Of a stretch of 39,379 nt of DNA, positions 26,211 through 34,302 are shown one piece after another. The stretch's first letter is position 1. Each line of letters opens with the position of its first letter. Made by a program: the position numbers and the translations under genes. Source of the DNA: Paenibacillus campinasensis (lineage in GTDB: Bacteria > Bacillota > Bacilli > Paenibacillales > Paenibacillaceae); contig NZ_NPBY01000071.1 of NCBI RefSeq assembly GCF_002272015.1, forward strand, positions 1 to 39,379. The letters run 5' to 3'. A model generated the notes under the pieces. It was not told where the DNA came from. It worked only from the letters and a program-made list of their open reading frames with translations, and searched no databases.

Positions 26211-27713
26211 ATGTCATTCAAGATTGCTTTTATCGGTGCGGGCAGCATCGGATTTACGAGGGGACTGCTGCGGGACTTGCTGACGGTGCCGGACTTTCAT
26301 CAGATCGAAATCGCGTTTACGGACATCAGCCAGCATAATCTGGATATGGTTACCGAGCTGTGTCAACGGGACATTCGTGAGAATGGGCTGAAGATTGCGA
26401 TCCAGTCTACGACCGACCGGCGGGAGGCGCTGAAGGATGCAAAATATGTAATCTGTACGATTCGCGTAGGCGGGCTTGAAGCCTTTGCCTCGGATGTCGA
26501 CATTCCGCTTAAGTATGGTGTTGATCAATGTGTCGGGGACACGCTGTGTGCGGGCGGGATCATGTACGGTCAGCGAGGCATTGCCGAGATGCTGTCCATC
26601 TGTCAGGATATACGCGAAGTATGCGCACCGGATGTTCTGCTGCTGAATTACGCCAATCCGATGGCGATGCTGACCTGGGCCTGCAATCAGTATGGCGGTG
26701 TTCGAACGGTTGGACTCTGTCACGGGGTGCAGCACGGGCATCATCAGATAGCAAGCGTCTATGGGCTGGCAAAAGAGGAGGTTGATATCGTCTGCGCAGG
26801 CATCAATCACCAGACCTGGTACATCCAAATTTCCCATAAGGGAGAGGACTTGACCCAGGGCCTGCTCGAAGCTTTCGAGCGTCATCCCGAATACAGCCGC
26901 ACCGAGCGGGTGCGGATCGACATGCTGCGGCGTTTCGGATATTACAGCACGGAGTCCAATGGCCATCTGAGCGAATACGTGCCATGGTACCGCAAACGTC
27001 CGGAGGAGATTCCGAACTGGATTGATCTTGGAAGTTGGATCAACGGGGAGACGGGAGGTTACCTGCGTGTCTGCACGGAAGGGCGGAACTGGTTCGAGAC
27101 GGACTTCCCGAACTGGATGAAGGACCCGGCGATGCCATTTAAGCCGGAGAATCGGGGAGAGGAGCATGGATCATATATCATTGAAGCTTTGGAGACCGGG
27201 CGGGTATACCGCGGTCACTTCAATGTCGTGAATCGCGGCATCATATCCAATCTGCCGGACGATGCGGTGATCGAAGCGCCAGGCTATGTGGATCGCAATG
27301 GCATCTCCATGCCGCATGTCGGCCCGCTGCCGCTTGGTCCGGCTGCGGTGTGCAGTGCCAGCATTTCCGTGCAGCGGCTTGCGGTGGAGGCCGCCGTTCA
27401 CGGGGATGACAAGCTGCTTAGGCAGGCGTTCATGATGGATCCGCTCGTGGGCGCGGTCTGCAATCCGCCGGAAATATGGCAGATGGTGGATGAGATGCTG
27501 GTCGCCCATGAGCCGTGGCTGCCTCAGTATAAAGCCGCGATTGCCGAGGCCAAGCAGCGGTTAGCATCAGGTCGGCAGGTTCCAACCCGCAATTACGAGG
27601 GAGCGGCCAGGCTCAAGGTGAAGACGGTGGAGGAAATGAAGCTGGACCGGGAGGCCGCGAACAAGAACGCTGGCGAGTCGGATAAAGGAAAGGATCGCGA
27701 GAAGGCGCTATGA
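26211..27713 (+). CDS. GH4-family glycosidase with charged C-terminal tail
   Basis: This is 500 residues from the ATG at 26211, which follows AGGAGGGG; the frame is open to 26190. The NAD-binding motif is FIGAGSIGFTRGLLRD. The metal site is conserved: C170 and H171 in LCHG and H200 in GINHQTW, with LLNYANPM upstream. It is thus a cytoplasmic NAD/Mn-dependent glycosidase like MelA but clearly distinct from it, and about 70 residues longer. Part of the excess is a terminal stretch from about residue 445, rich in Lys, Glu and Arg. The substrate could be an alpha-galactoside, alpha-glucoside or uronide; the sequence alone does not decide. Confidence 0.9.
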   Translation: MSFKIAFIGAGSIGFTRGLLRDLLTVPDFHQIEIAFTDISQHNLDMVTELCQRDIRENGLKIAIQSTTDRREALKDAKYVICTIRVGGLEAFASDVDIPLKYGVDQCVGDTLCAGGIMYGQRGIAEMLSICQDIREVCAPDVLLLNYANPMAMLTWACNQYGGVRTVGLCHGVQHGHHQIASVYGLAKEEVDIVCAGINHQTWYIQISHKGEDLTQGLLEAFERHPEYSRTERVRIDMLRRFGYYSTESNGHLSEYVPWYRKRPEEIPNWIDLGSWINGETGGYLRVCTEGRNWFETDFPNWMKDPAMPFKPENRGEEHGSYIIEALETGRVYRGHFNVVNRGIISNLPDDAVIEAPGYVDRNGISMPHVGPLPLGPAAVCSASISVQRLAVEAAVHGDDKLLRQAFMMDPLVGAVCNPPEIWQMVDEMLVAHEPWLPQYKAAIAEAKQRLASGRQVPTRNYEGAARLKVKTVEEMKLDREAANKNAGESDKGKDREKAL

Positions 27714-27750
27714 TCGCTGTTGATCATCGCTTCTGAGCTGTGATGCCTGG

Positions 27751-27779
27751 ACGCCCCTAATATGATTTAGGGGCGTTTT
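27751..27779 (+). terminator. Rho-independent terminator after the second GH4 gene
   Basis: ACGCCCCTAA (27751-27760) pairs perfectly with TTAGGGGCGT (27767-27776) and is followed by a short T run. Confidence 0.88.
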
Positions 27780-27918
27780 CCTGCTGCAGACGCTCGTATA
27801 TTTTCATAGGATATAGTACACTGCAATTATCGGCATCATGCTAGACCCTATAGATCGAACTACAGTTTCATTGGGCCATTGTGCAAGAATCAAGAATGCA
27901 TGCGGGAGGTCACAGTTT

Positions 27919-29034
27919 ATGAGGGTAGGGGTACCTAAAGAGATTAAGAACAATGAGAATCGGGTCGGGATGACCCCCGGAACGGTGCTCAGCTTCAAGC
28001 ATGCCGGCCATGAGGTGCTGGTGCAATCCGGCGCAGGTGCTGGTGTTGGATTTACAGATGAAGATTATGAGGCTGCCGGCGCACGGATAGTGCCCACAGC
28101 TGCCGAAGCGTGGCAAGCGGAGATGGTGGTGAAGGTCAAGGAGCCGCTTCCGGAGGAATATGCTTACTTTCAGGAAGGGCAAATTCTGTATACCTATCTC
28201 CACCTGGCCCCTGAGGCAGAGTTGACCAGGGCGCTGGTTGAACGCAAGGTGAGTGCGGTAGCCTATGAGACAATTCAGCTTCCGGACGGAAGCTTGCCGC
28301 TCTTGACACCGATGAGTGAAGTGGCAGGCAGAATGTCGATTCAGATCGGCGCGCATTTTCTGGAGAAGGCCCACGGCGGCAAAGGGGTGCTGCTGAGCGG
28401 CGTGCCCGGGGTTGCGCCCGGAAAGGTTGCGGTGATCGGCGGCGGCATCGTCGGTACCAATGCAGCGAAGATCGCTCTTGGCATGGGGGCGGAGGTCAGC
28501 ATTCTCGACATTAATCCGAATCGGCTGCGTCAGCTGGACGATCTGTTCCAAGGCCGTGTCAAAACGATCATCTCCGATTCCTATCATATCGCTGAAACGG
28601 TCAAGTCCGCCGATCTCGTCATCGGGGCGGTTCTGATTCCGGGTGCCCGCGCGCCAAGGCTCGTTACAGAAGAGATGGTCAAGGCGATGAGTCCCGGCTC
28701 CGTGATTGTCGATGTGGCTATTGACCAGGGCGGTTCGATCGAGACGATCGACCGGATTACAACCCATGATCATCCTACCTACGAGAAGCACGGCGTCATT
28801 CACTATGCCGTTGCGAACATGCCTGGCGCCGTAGCCCGTACCTCGACGCTCGCATTGACGAATGTGACGGCTCCTTACGGGCTGAAGATTGCCAGCCAGG
28901 GGCTGCGCCAAGCCGCGCTTGCGGATCTGGCACTGGCCAAGGGGATCAATGTCATGGACGGCAAGGTCAGCTATAAAGCGGTCGCAGAAGCGCACGGCTA
29001 TGCCTATACAGATATCCATGAGCTTCTGGCATAA
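27919..29034 (+). CDS. ald: Alanine dehydrogenase
   Basis: This is 371 residues from the ATG at 27919, which follows GGGAGGT and gives the usual MRVGVPKEIK start; the frame is open to 27838 but the added residues are unlike the family. It catalyses NAD-linked interconversion of L-alanine with pyruvate and ammonia. The active-site K74 (in VKVKEP) and H95 (in YLHLAP) fall at the same positions as in Bacillus enzymes. The NAD-binding GGGIVGTNAAKIALGMGA lies at about 174-191. A TATAGT at 27812-27817 may be its -10 box. It appears monocistronic; no clear terminator follows. Confidence 0.96.
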   Translation: MRVGVPKEIKNNENRVGMTPGTVLSFKHAGHEVLVQSGAGAGVGFTDEDYEAAGARIVPTAAEAWQAEMVVKVKEPLPEEYAYFQEGQILYTYLHLAPEAELTRALVERKVSAVAYETIQLPDGSLPLLTPMSEVAGRMSIQIGAHFLEKAHGGKGVLLSGVPGVAPGKVAVIGGGIVGTNAAKIALGMGAEVSILDINPNRLRQLDDLFQGRVKTIISDSYHIAETVKSADLVIGAVLIPGARAPRLVTEEMVKAMSPGSVIVDVAIDQGGSIETIDRITTHDHPTYEKHGVIHYAVANMPGAVARTSTLALTNVTAPYGLKIASQGLRQAALADLALAKGINVMDGKVSYKAVAEAHGYAYTDIHELLA

Positions 29035-29108
29035 TCGCGCCAGATTCTAATAGCGAGAGCCATACTCCAATTTCGATGGAAGCCTCACATGAGGGAGGAC
29101 GTACAAGC

Positions 29109-29189
29109 ATGTACGGAGAGCATCCTTTCAGACCGAGCGATTGGAGAGATGGCTCTTTGTTGTTTACACGTTTCTATAGCGGATCATAG
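29109..29189 (+). CDS. Candidate small protein, 26 residues
   Basis: An ATG at 29109 follows GGGAGGA (29093-29099) with a nine-base gap, a very good ribosome binding site. The frame runs for 26 codons rich in aromatic and charged residues (begins MYGEHPFRPSDW, ends RFYSGS) and stops at TAG 29187-29189. I do not recognise it. It lies between ald and the convergent YpsA-family gene. The strong start signal in an otherwise empty gap is the only evidence. Confidence 0.4.
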   Translation: MYGEHPFRPSDWRDGSLLFTRFYSGS

Positions 29190-29205
29190 CCGGGGATGGA
29201 CCTTG

Positions 29206-29766
29206 TCATTCCTCAAACATCGAGCTGTTCATTTCATCGGCGACGGCCTGGATTTCCTCAGTGCCGATGCTAATGTACCGGTACCCTTCCGTTTCTTGCT
29301 TGGCCAGCGCCCGCTCCTTGATGAATTTCGGACTGGCAACACCGGCCTCTTCATCATAGACGAGCAGGATGCCGTCGGTTTTGCGAAGCAGAAGTTCATC
29401 CCGGGCGGCAAATTGCCAGCTGCCGGCATAAGGCTGTTTGCTCACGGGAGCATAGTAATCCACACCGCGGAGAATTTGCTCGTAGTATGCTTTTTTCTGA
29501 TCATTCCATCGTTCTTCCGGGTTTTGATAGGCGGTCAGAATGGAACATCGCAGTTCGGGGTAATGTTGTTTAAGCCGGATCGCAACCTCGATCGCCCACA
29601 GGTCAACCCCGTATTGACCGGGAGTGATGATCCACTTCAGACCTTCGTCCAGCAATGGAATGAGCCGGTTCTCCATCGCTTGCAGAATGTAAGGTATGCC
29701 TTTATGTTTCTGGTCATATATGCCAAGCTCATGCGCACGGTAACCAGTGACGAGCAGATTTTCCAA
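29206..29766 (-). CDS. ypsA: YpsA-family protein (DUF1273, SLOG superfamily)
   Basis: This is 186 residues from TTG at 29766, chosen because GAGGTGA lies seven bases upstream and the protein then begins ENLLVTGYRAHELGI, as YpsA proteins do; the frame is open to 29859. Family features are GLKWIITPGQYGVDLWA near residues 42-58, and later KTDGILLVYDEE and SPKFIKERA. The fold is a Rossmann-like SLOG domain thought to bind a nucleotide-derived ligand. B. subtilis YpsA affects cell division when overproduced. The gene converges with ald and diverges from the lipoprotein gene, with its own promoter. Confidence 0.9.
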   Translation of the reverse strand: MENLLVTGYRAHELGIYDQKHKGIPYILQAMENRLIPLLDEGLKWIITPGQYGVDLWAIEVAIRLKQHYPELRCSILTAYQNPEERWNDQKKAYYEQILRGVDYYAPVSKQPYAGSWQFAARDELLLRKTDGILLVYDEEAGVASPKFIKERALAKQETEGYRYISIGTEEIQAVADEMNSSMFEE

Positions 29767-29797
29767 TTTGAGTTCACCTCGCATTGATGCTAGAATT

Positions 29798-29826
29798 AAT
29801 GTAGCTTCTTTCCACATTTTTTTCAA
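29798..29826 (-). promoter_or_regulatory. Sigma-A promoter for the YpsA-family gene
   Basis: On the minus strand TTGAAA (29826-29821), a 17-base spacer and TACATT (29803-29798) lie just upstream of the TTG start at 29766. Confidence 0.5.
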
Positions 29827-29895
29827 CACGAGATAGATTACATAGGGCAAAGAAGACAAAGCAACAGGACTTATAATGTTTAGGAGGAACTTGTT

Positions 29896-30777
29896 TTGAA
29901 GAAATGGACAGCATTATTACTGGGAGCAATTTTAGCAATCGGTCTGACCGCGTGCGGGGATGCAAAGAAAGACGAACCAACAGCGGCACAAACACCATCA
30001 TCGGAGGAGCAGTCTACTGAGCCGCAGGAGACGCCGGTCAATGAAGAAGAACCAAAGGAATCGGAGCTTCCAACGGTTGATGAACTGATCGAGAAGGCTG
30101 CACAAGCGAGCAAAGAAATGAAAAGTTTTGCGCTTGCAGCAGACATCGAGCAGAATTTTGTGGTTAGCCATGGGGAAGGTCAAGAAGAACAATCGATTAA
30201 TATGAAGCTGGACTCCGAGGTGACCATCGAGCCGTTGGAGATGAAGCAGAATATGGTTATGTCCTCTCCAGAAGGCAATATGGAGATGCTGCAATATATT
30301 ACGGAGAATGGAATCTACTTGCAGATGGATGACGAATGGATGAAGATTCCGGAGGAGTCCGAAGGGGAGATCAGAAGCTCCATTGAAGGCGTTGAACAGA
30401 GCGCTGAACAACAGGTTGAGCAATTCAAAATGATTGCACAGGATACTGAGATCACCGAAGAGGGTGACGAGTATGTCCTGACGGCTGATGTGTCCGGCAA
30501 TAACCTCAAGGATCTTGCCAAGTCTATTATGGATCAGGCAGGAAGCGATCCACAGACTGAGGCTATGATTGAGCAAATGGATATTAAAAGCATCAAAATT
30601 GTGTACAGTGTGAACAAGGAATCTTATCTGCCGATGAGATCGGATGTTGACATGGTTCTGACGATGGAGGCCGAGGGTCAATCGGTAGAGCTTGACATGA
30701 AGATGAAGAGCACTTATGCCCAGCATAATGCCATCAACAAAATCGAAGTGCCTCAAGAGGCGCTAGATGCGCAATAA
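29896..30777 (+). CDS. DUF6612-type lipoprotein
   Basis: This is a 293-residue lipoprotein from TTG 29896, seven bases after AGGAGGA. The signal peptide has lipobox LTAC (Cys at about residue 20), followed by a linker of about 35 residues rich in Glu, Pro and Ser. The rest forms an LppX/LolA-like beta-rich domain: the K-S-F-A-L-A-A-D-I-E-Q-N-F pattern at the start, amphipathic strands, a GIYLQMDDEWMKIP segment, and Y-S-V-N-K-E-S-Y-L-P near the end. Such proteins are common in Bacillota and of unknown ligand. A TATAAT at 29872 lies too near the ribosome binding site to be a normal promoter. Single gene with a terminator. Confidence 0.85.
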   Translation: MKKWTALLLGAILAIGLTACGDAKKDEPTAAQTPSSEEQSTEPQETPVNEEEPKESELPTVDELIEKAAQASKEMKSFALAADIEQNFVVSHGEGQEEQSINMKLDSEVTIEPLEMKQNMVMSSPEGNMEMLQYITENGIYLQMDDEWMKIPEESEGEIRSSIEGVEQSAEQQVEQFKMIAQDTEITEEGDEYVLTADVSGNNLKDLAKSIMDQAGSDPQTEAMIEQMDIKSIKIVYSVNKESYLPMRSDVDMVLTMEAEGQSVELDMKMKSTYAQHNAINKIEVPQEALDAQ

Positions 30778-30796
30778 GATATAACCACAGTCAGGG

Positions 30797-30850
30797 AAAG
30801 GCTGTCCGTATCTGCAGATATATTCTACAGAACGGGCAGCTTTCTTTGTT
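30797..30850 (+). terminator. Probable terminator after the DUF6612 lipoprotein gene
   Basis: AAAGGCTGTCCGT (30797-30809) pairs with ACGGGCAGCTTT (30832-30843) with one bulge and one G-U pair. An inner TCTG/CAGA adds to the stem. The following tail CTTTGTT is only modestly T-rich. Confidence 0.55.
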
Positions 30851-30911
30851 CCTGCGGTGTATTAACATGGTTACATGGATCAGGGTCAAGTGAATGATAG
30901 GGGCCATACCG

Positions 30912-30920
30912 TGGTATAAT
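30912..30920 (+). promoter_or_regulatory. Extended -10 promoter for the nucleotidyltransferase-mug operon
   Basis: TGGTATAAT is an ideal extended -10 element. The start would be near 30927, leaving a leader of about 98 bases in which I see no clear structure. No good -35 box is present. Confidence 0.55.
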
Positions 30921-31024
30921 GGCATCGATTGATGGGCAATGGGACGGGCAAGAGTGGGAATCATGCATAAGTTCGGGGTGCTGGACCATTCATTGACGTT
31001 GCTTTCTGATTGGAGGTGCGGAGA

Positions 31025-31824
31025 ATGCGTTTATGGGATCGCAAGGGGATTGTGCAGAAACTGAAGGAAATCGAGCGGAAAGAAAATATCGTGATTGTGT
31101 AGCCTGCGAGCTTGGCAGCCGGGCTGTAGGAACTGCGTCGGCACACAGCGACTATGACGTTCGTTTTCTGTACCTCCGGCCGGTGGAGTGGTATTTATCC
31201 GTTATGGAGAAAAAGGACGTACTCGTATATCCGCTGGAAGGGCAGGAGGATATGAGCGGCTGGGATATGATAAAAGCGTTAAGGCTTATGCAAAAATCCA
31301 ATCCCACACTGCTGGAATGCTTGAATTCGCCGATCCGGTATACCGAGCATGGCGCTATTCTTGAGCAGCTCCGTAGGTTGGCCGGGATGCTGTTCTCTCC
31401 GAAGGCCTGTATGCATCACTATGTGAAGATGGCGGCTCGGAATGACCGACAAGCCTGGGAGCAGAACCAGGTTCAGGTCAAACGGTTGATTCAAGTGCTG
31501 CGGCCGGTGCTGGCTTGCGGGTGGATCGAGAGGTTCGGCGATATGCCGCCGGTTCCGCTCCGAGCGCTGACGGAAACGCTGCTGGGAGGAGAGGATATCG
31601 TGCGCACGGAGGCACTCGAACTGCTGGAGGCCAAAAGAGCGGGGAGTCGGACGCTGCCTGCAGTGCGCATGCAGTCACTTCGTCATTATCTGACCGAGCA
31701 GATCGGTCATTATGAACATACAATCCGTGAATATCGAGCTGCCCCAGGCGGGATGGAAAGTGAAGTTGATGCCTTGTTTCGGGCTGCACTGAAGGAGATA
31801 TGGAGCTTGGAGGGATGGACATGA
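31025..31824 (+). pseudogene. RlaP-type nucleotidyltransferase, broken by a one-base deletion
   Basis: The ATG at 31025 follows GGAGGTG. The first 25 codons end at TAG (31100-31102) in GTGATTGTGTAGCCTGC. The family pattern there is V-I-V-Y-A-C-E-x-G-S-R-A, which would be restored by one extra base after GTGTA. The remaining frame encodes ELGSRAVG and the catalytic HSDYDVRFLY, then DMSGWDMIKALRLMQKSNP, FSPKACMHHY and VLRPVLACGWIE, all typical of the RlaP family (polymerase-beta-like nucleotidyltransferases). Full length would be about 267 residues. The end overlaps the mug start as ATGA. Either a recent inactivation or a sequence error. Confidence 0.85.
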
Positions 31825-32357
31825 ACGAAATTCCGGATCATTTGGATTATAGGTTGTCCATTTTGTTTATCGGATTTAACCCGAGCTTGCGCTCAGGGGA
31901 AGTTGGCCACCATTATGCCAACCCGAGAAACAACTTCTGGAGAATATTGCATCAATCCGGTTTGACCCCGCGCCGATACGCGGCTTCCGAGGATCGGGAC
32001 TTGCTGAAGCTCGGCTATGGCTTCACGAATATTGTTTCCCGTCCGACAAGGGGAGCGGAGGATATTACCCGGGAGGAATACAAGGCTGGCCGGGCGCTGC
32101 TCAGGGAGAAGCTGCAGAAGTACCAGCCGCAGATAGCCTGCTTTGTCGGAAAAGGAGTTTATACCGAATATAGCGGCAGGCAGCGGGTAGATTGGGGCTT
32201 TCAGGCAGAACCGGTAACCGAGGGAATCCGGGAGTTCGTTGCTCCTTCCTCCAGCGGGCTGGTTCGCATGCCGATGGAGGAGATTGTGGGCATATATCGC
32301 CAGCTGTCAGAAGCAATCCGCGGAGAGGGTGCAATAGAAGGCGAGGACAGAGGTTGA
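31821..32357 (+). CDS. mug: Mug/TDG-type mismatch-specific DNA glycosylase
   Basis: This is 178 residues from the ATG at 31821, six bases after GGAGGG; the frame is open to 31800. It removes uracil or thymine mispaired with guanine. The catalytic-loop motif GFNPSLRSG (compare GINPGLSS in E. coli Mug) is at about residues 15-23, NPRNNFWRI follows, and the second motif PSSSGLVR near 140 matches NPSGLSR. The start overlaps the end of the nucleotidyltransferase gene by four bases. If that gene is really broken, ribosomes stopping at its early TAG would not reach this junction, so mug translation might be reduced. Confidence 0.9.
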   Translation: MNEIPDHLDYRLSILFIGFNPSLRSGEVGHHYANPRNNFWRILHQSGLTPRRYAASEDRDLLKLGYGFTNIVSRPTRGAEDITREEYKAGRALLREKLQKYQPQIACFVGKGVYTEYSGRQRVDWGFQAEPVTEGIREFVAPSSSGLVRMPMEEIVGIYRQLSEAIRGEGAIEGEDRG

Positions 32358-32393
32358 CTGGAGGTATCAGGGATAATGTCCGATTCACCACAG

Positions 32394-32444
32394 AGAGGAT
32401 TGCCGCAAGTACCCGGTAAGACATCGGGGGCGGCAATCCTCTTT
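32394..32444 (+). terminator. Terminator between convergent mug and mqnD
   Basis: AGAGGATTGCCGC (32394-32406) pairs perfectly over 13 bases with GCGGCAATCCTCT (32430-32442). The loop holds a further CCCG/CGGG pair. The plus-strand T run is short (three T), and there is none on the minus strand. Confidence 0.75.
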
Positions 32445-32462
32445 AGTCGTGGGATGATGCGG

Positions 32463-33317
32463 TTAAGGCAGACGCAGCAGGGCGGGATCTACCCGCGGAA
32501 CTAGTCCTTCATCGGCAGCGCGGGTTAGCAGCGCGGTGATGGCACCGTACCCGTCAGCACCGAGATCGGCAGTAAACGAATTGACATACAGGTTGATGTG
32601 GGCATCGGCCACGGTCGGGTCCATCTCCTGGGCGTGCTCCAGTACGTATTGCCGCGAAGCTTCAGGATGCTTCCAGGCATATTCGACAGAAGCGCGAGCC
32701 CAGGCCGAGATTTGAGCCAGATCCAGCGACCGGCGGGCGACAATGGCGCCGAGCGGAATCGGAAGCCCGGTGTCGGTCTCCCACCAGCTTCCGAGGTCTG
32801 TCATCAGCTTCAGGCCGTAGGAAGGGTAAGTGAACCGGGCCTCGTGTATGACGAGTCCGGCATCGATCTTGCCGTCCCGGACGGCAGGCATGATCTGGTC
32901 AAAGGGCAACACGACAATTTCACCGAGTCCGCCCGGAACGTTCTGCGCAGCCCACAGCCGGAACAGCAGATAGGCGGTGGAGCGTTCGCTCGGAACCGCC
33001 ACGCGGCGCCCGGACAGGCTGGCAGGGCCAACCGGCGCACTGCCGTCCGTCAGGTGGTCCGCTGTCAGCACGAGCGGCCCGCATCCGCGGCCGAGTGCGC
33101 CGCCGCACGGAAGCAGGGCATACTCGTCCAGCACCCAGGGCAAGGCGGCATAGGATATTTTCAATATATCATGCTGCCTGTCTTCGGCAGCCCAGTGGTT
33201 GGTTATATCGATGTCCGCATAGGACACGTCCAGCGCAGGCGCGCCGGGAATCAGCCCGTGCACCCAGGCATGGAATACAAAGGTGTCGTTGGGACAAGGG
33301 GAAAATGCAATCTTCAT
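32463..33317 (-). CDS. mqnD: 1,4-dihydroxy-6-naphthoate synthase
   Basis: This 284-residue protein belongs to the MqnA/MqnD family; the N-terminal FSPCPNDTF motif is diagnostic of MqnD. It converts cyclic dehypoxanthine futalosine to 1,4-dihydroxy-6-naphthoate in the futalosine route to menaquinone. Further family features are SYADIDITNHWA, DILKISYAALPW and GLVIHEARFTYP, with HAQEMDPTVADAHINLYVN near the end. The ATG overlaps the TGA of the futalosine hydrolase gene by four bases, so the two are coupled. mqnA, mqnC and mqnE are not in the window. Confidence 0.94.
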   Translation of the reverse strand: MKIAFSPCPNDTFVFHAWVHGLIPGAPALDVSYADIDITNHWAAEDRQHDILKISYAALPWVLDEYALLPCGGALGRGCGPLVLTADHLTDGSAPVGPASLSGRRVAVPSERSTAYLLFRLWAAQNVPGGLGEIVVLPFDQIMPAVRDGKIDAGLVIHEARFTYPSYGLKLMTDLGSWWETDTGLPIPLGAIVARRSLDLAQISAWARASVEYAWKHPEASRQYVLEHAQEMDPTVADAHINLYVNSFTADLGADGYGAITALLTRAADEGLVPRVDPALLRLP

Positions 33318-34036
33318 GTCAATACCTCCAGTAGATGTGAGCTGGCCGCTTCCAGCGCTTCAAGCGCCTCCTTGATCTTCCACGCCCCCCGGTTGCGAGG
33401 ACCGACGGCGTTCGAGATGGCCCGGATCTCCAGAGCGGGCAGTTCATAGGCTGCCGCCGCCGTCGCTACGCCGAACCCTTCCATTCCTTCAGCAGCAGCG
33501 CCGGGAATGCGCCGGGCAAGGAAGGCGGCGGATTCGGCGCTGCCCGTCGTTGTGGACACGGTCAGAATCGGCCCGTGGTATGCCGATAATCCGCCTCGTT
33601 CCAGCGCTTGCATCCAGCGCTGTGACAGATCGGCGTCCGGTACGATTCGATCCGTGCCGAAGCCAAGCTCCTGAACGCTAAGGAATCCGTCCGGGGTCTC
33701 TGAACCGAGATCGGCGGCCACGATGGCGTTCGCGATGACAAGGGAGCCGATCGCGGCTTGTCCGGCAAATCCGCCGCCGATGCCTGCGCTGATGACGAGG
33801 CCATAGCGGTGCCGGGCGAGGGCGCGTGCGGTGTAGGCCGCTGCTGCCGCCGGTCCGACGCCGACGGCAACAACATCAAACCGGCCGTCTTGACCGAGCC
33901 CGCGCAGGACCGCTTCCCGCTCGGCATCGACAGCGGTTGCGATCAGCACATGCGGCCGATGCAGCGCGGATTCCGGGGAAGACGAGGCTTCCCCGGAATC
34001 ATAGGGGAATGAATTTGTATATGCGATATCCGACAT
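33314..34036 (-). CDS. mqnB: Futalosine hydrolase
   Basis: This 240-residue nucleoside-phosphorylase-fold enzyme splits hypoxanthine from futalosine. Seen in sequence are the GVGPAAAAAYTARAL stretch, ISAGIGGGFAG with the purine-site glycines, and SVQELGF; EGMEGFGVATAA carries the catalytic Glu region, and NAVGPRNRGAWKI near the end is typical of MqnB. The start at 34036 follows AAGGAG but gives an N-terminal extension of about 27 residues before the usual first strand (HVLIATAVDAERE). No other in-frame start has as good a ribosome binding site. First gene of the mqnB-mqnD operon. Confidence 0.93.
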   Translation of the reverse strand: MSDIAYTNSFPYDSGEASSSPESALHRPHVLIATAVDAEREAVLRGLGQDGRFDVVAVGVGPAAAAAYTARALARHRYGLVISAGIGGGFAGQAAIGSLVIANAIVAADLGSETPDGFLSVQELGFGTDRIVPDADLSQRWMQALERGGLSAYHGPILTVSTTTGSAESAAFLARRIPGAAAEGMEGFGVATAAAAYELPALEIRAISNAVGPRNRGAWKIKEALEALEAASSHLLEVLT

Positions 34037-34116
34037 GCTATATTTCTCCTTCTGGATGTGCCAAGGCAGTTTAAGTATCGTTTGTGCTGCTCAGGATTTT
34101 GTGAGTTTCACTATAA

Positions 34117-34126
34117 ATAACGTTAT
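34117..34126. promoter_or_regulatory. Palindrome in the mqnB-tetR intergenic region
   Basis: ATAACGTTAT is a perfect ten-base palindrome in the gap between the divergent mqnB and TetR genes, next to CTATAAAT and, on the minus strand, TATAGT. It could be an operator, but it is short and this is only a suggestion. Confidence 0.3.
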
Positions 34127-34302
34127 CGTGTTCCGGGACGGATGTAAAGTTTTAAATGGGTGACAGCCATTTGGAGGTCATTTGCAGAACAGATAGATTC
34201 TGCATTCTATTGCATTCTTTTCGTGGCATCCGGCAAATACGTTGGAGTATAATGAACGATAACTTTTACTCACAACATGATGGATGCGGAGGTTCGATAG
34301 CT

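Noticed and set aside
29089..29787. 232-codon plus-strand frame opposite the YpsA-family gene
   Set aside because: The minus strand matches YpsA throughout with a good start; the plus frame has no recognisable domain.
29872..29877. TATAAT as promoter of the DUF6612 lipoprotein gene
   Set aside because: Transcription would start inside the ribosome binding site and no -35 box is present, so it is probably a chance match.
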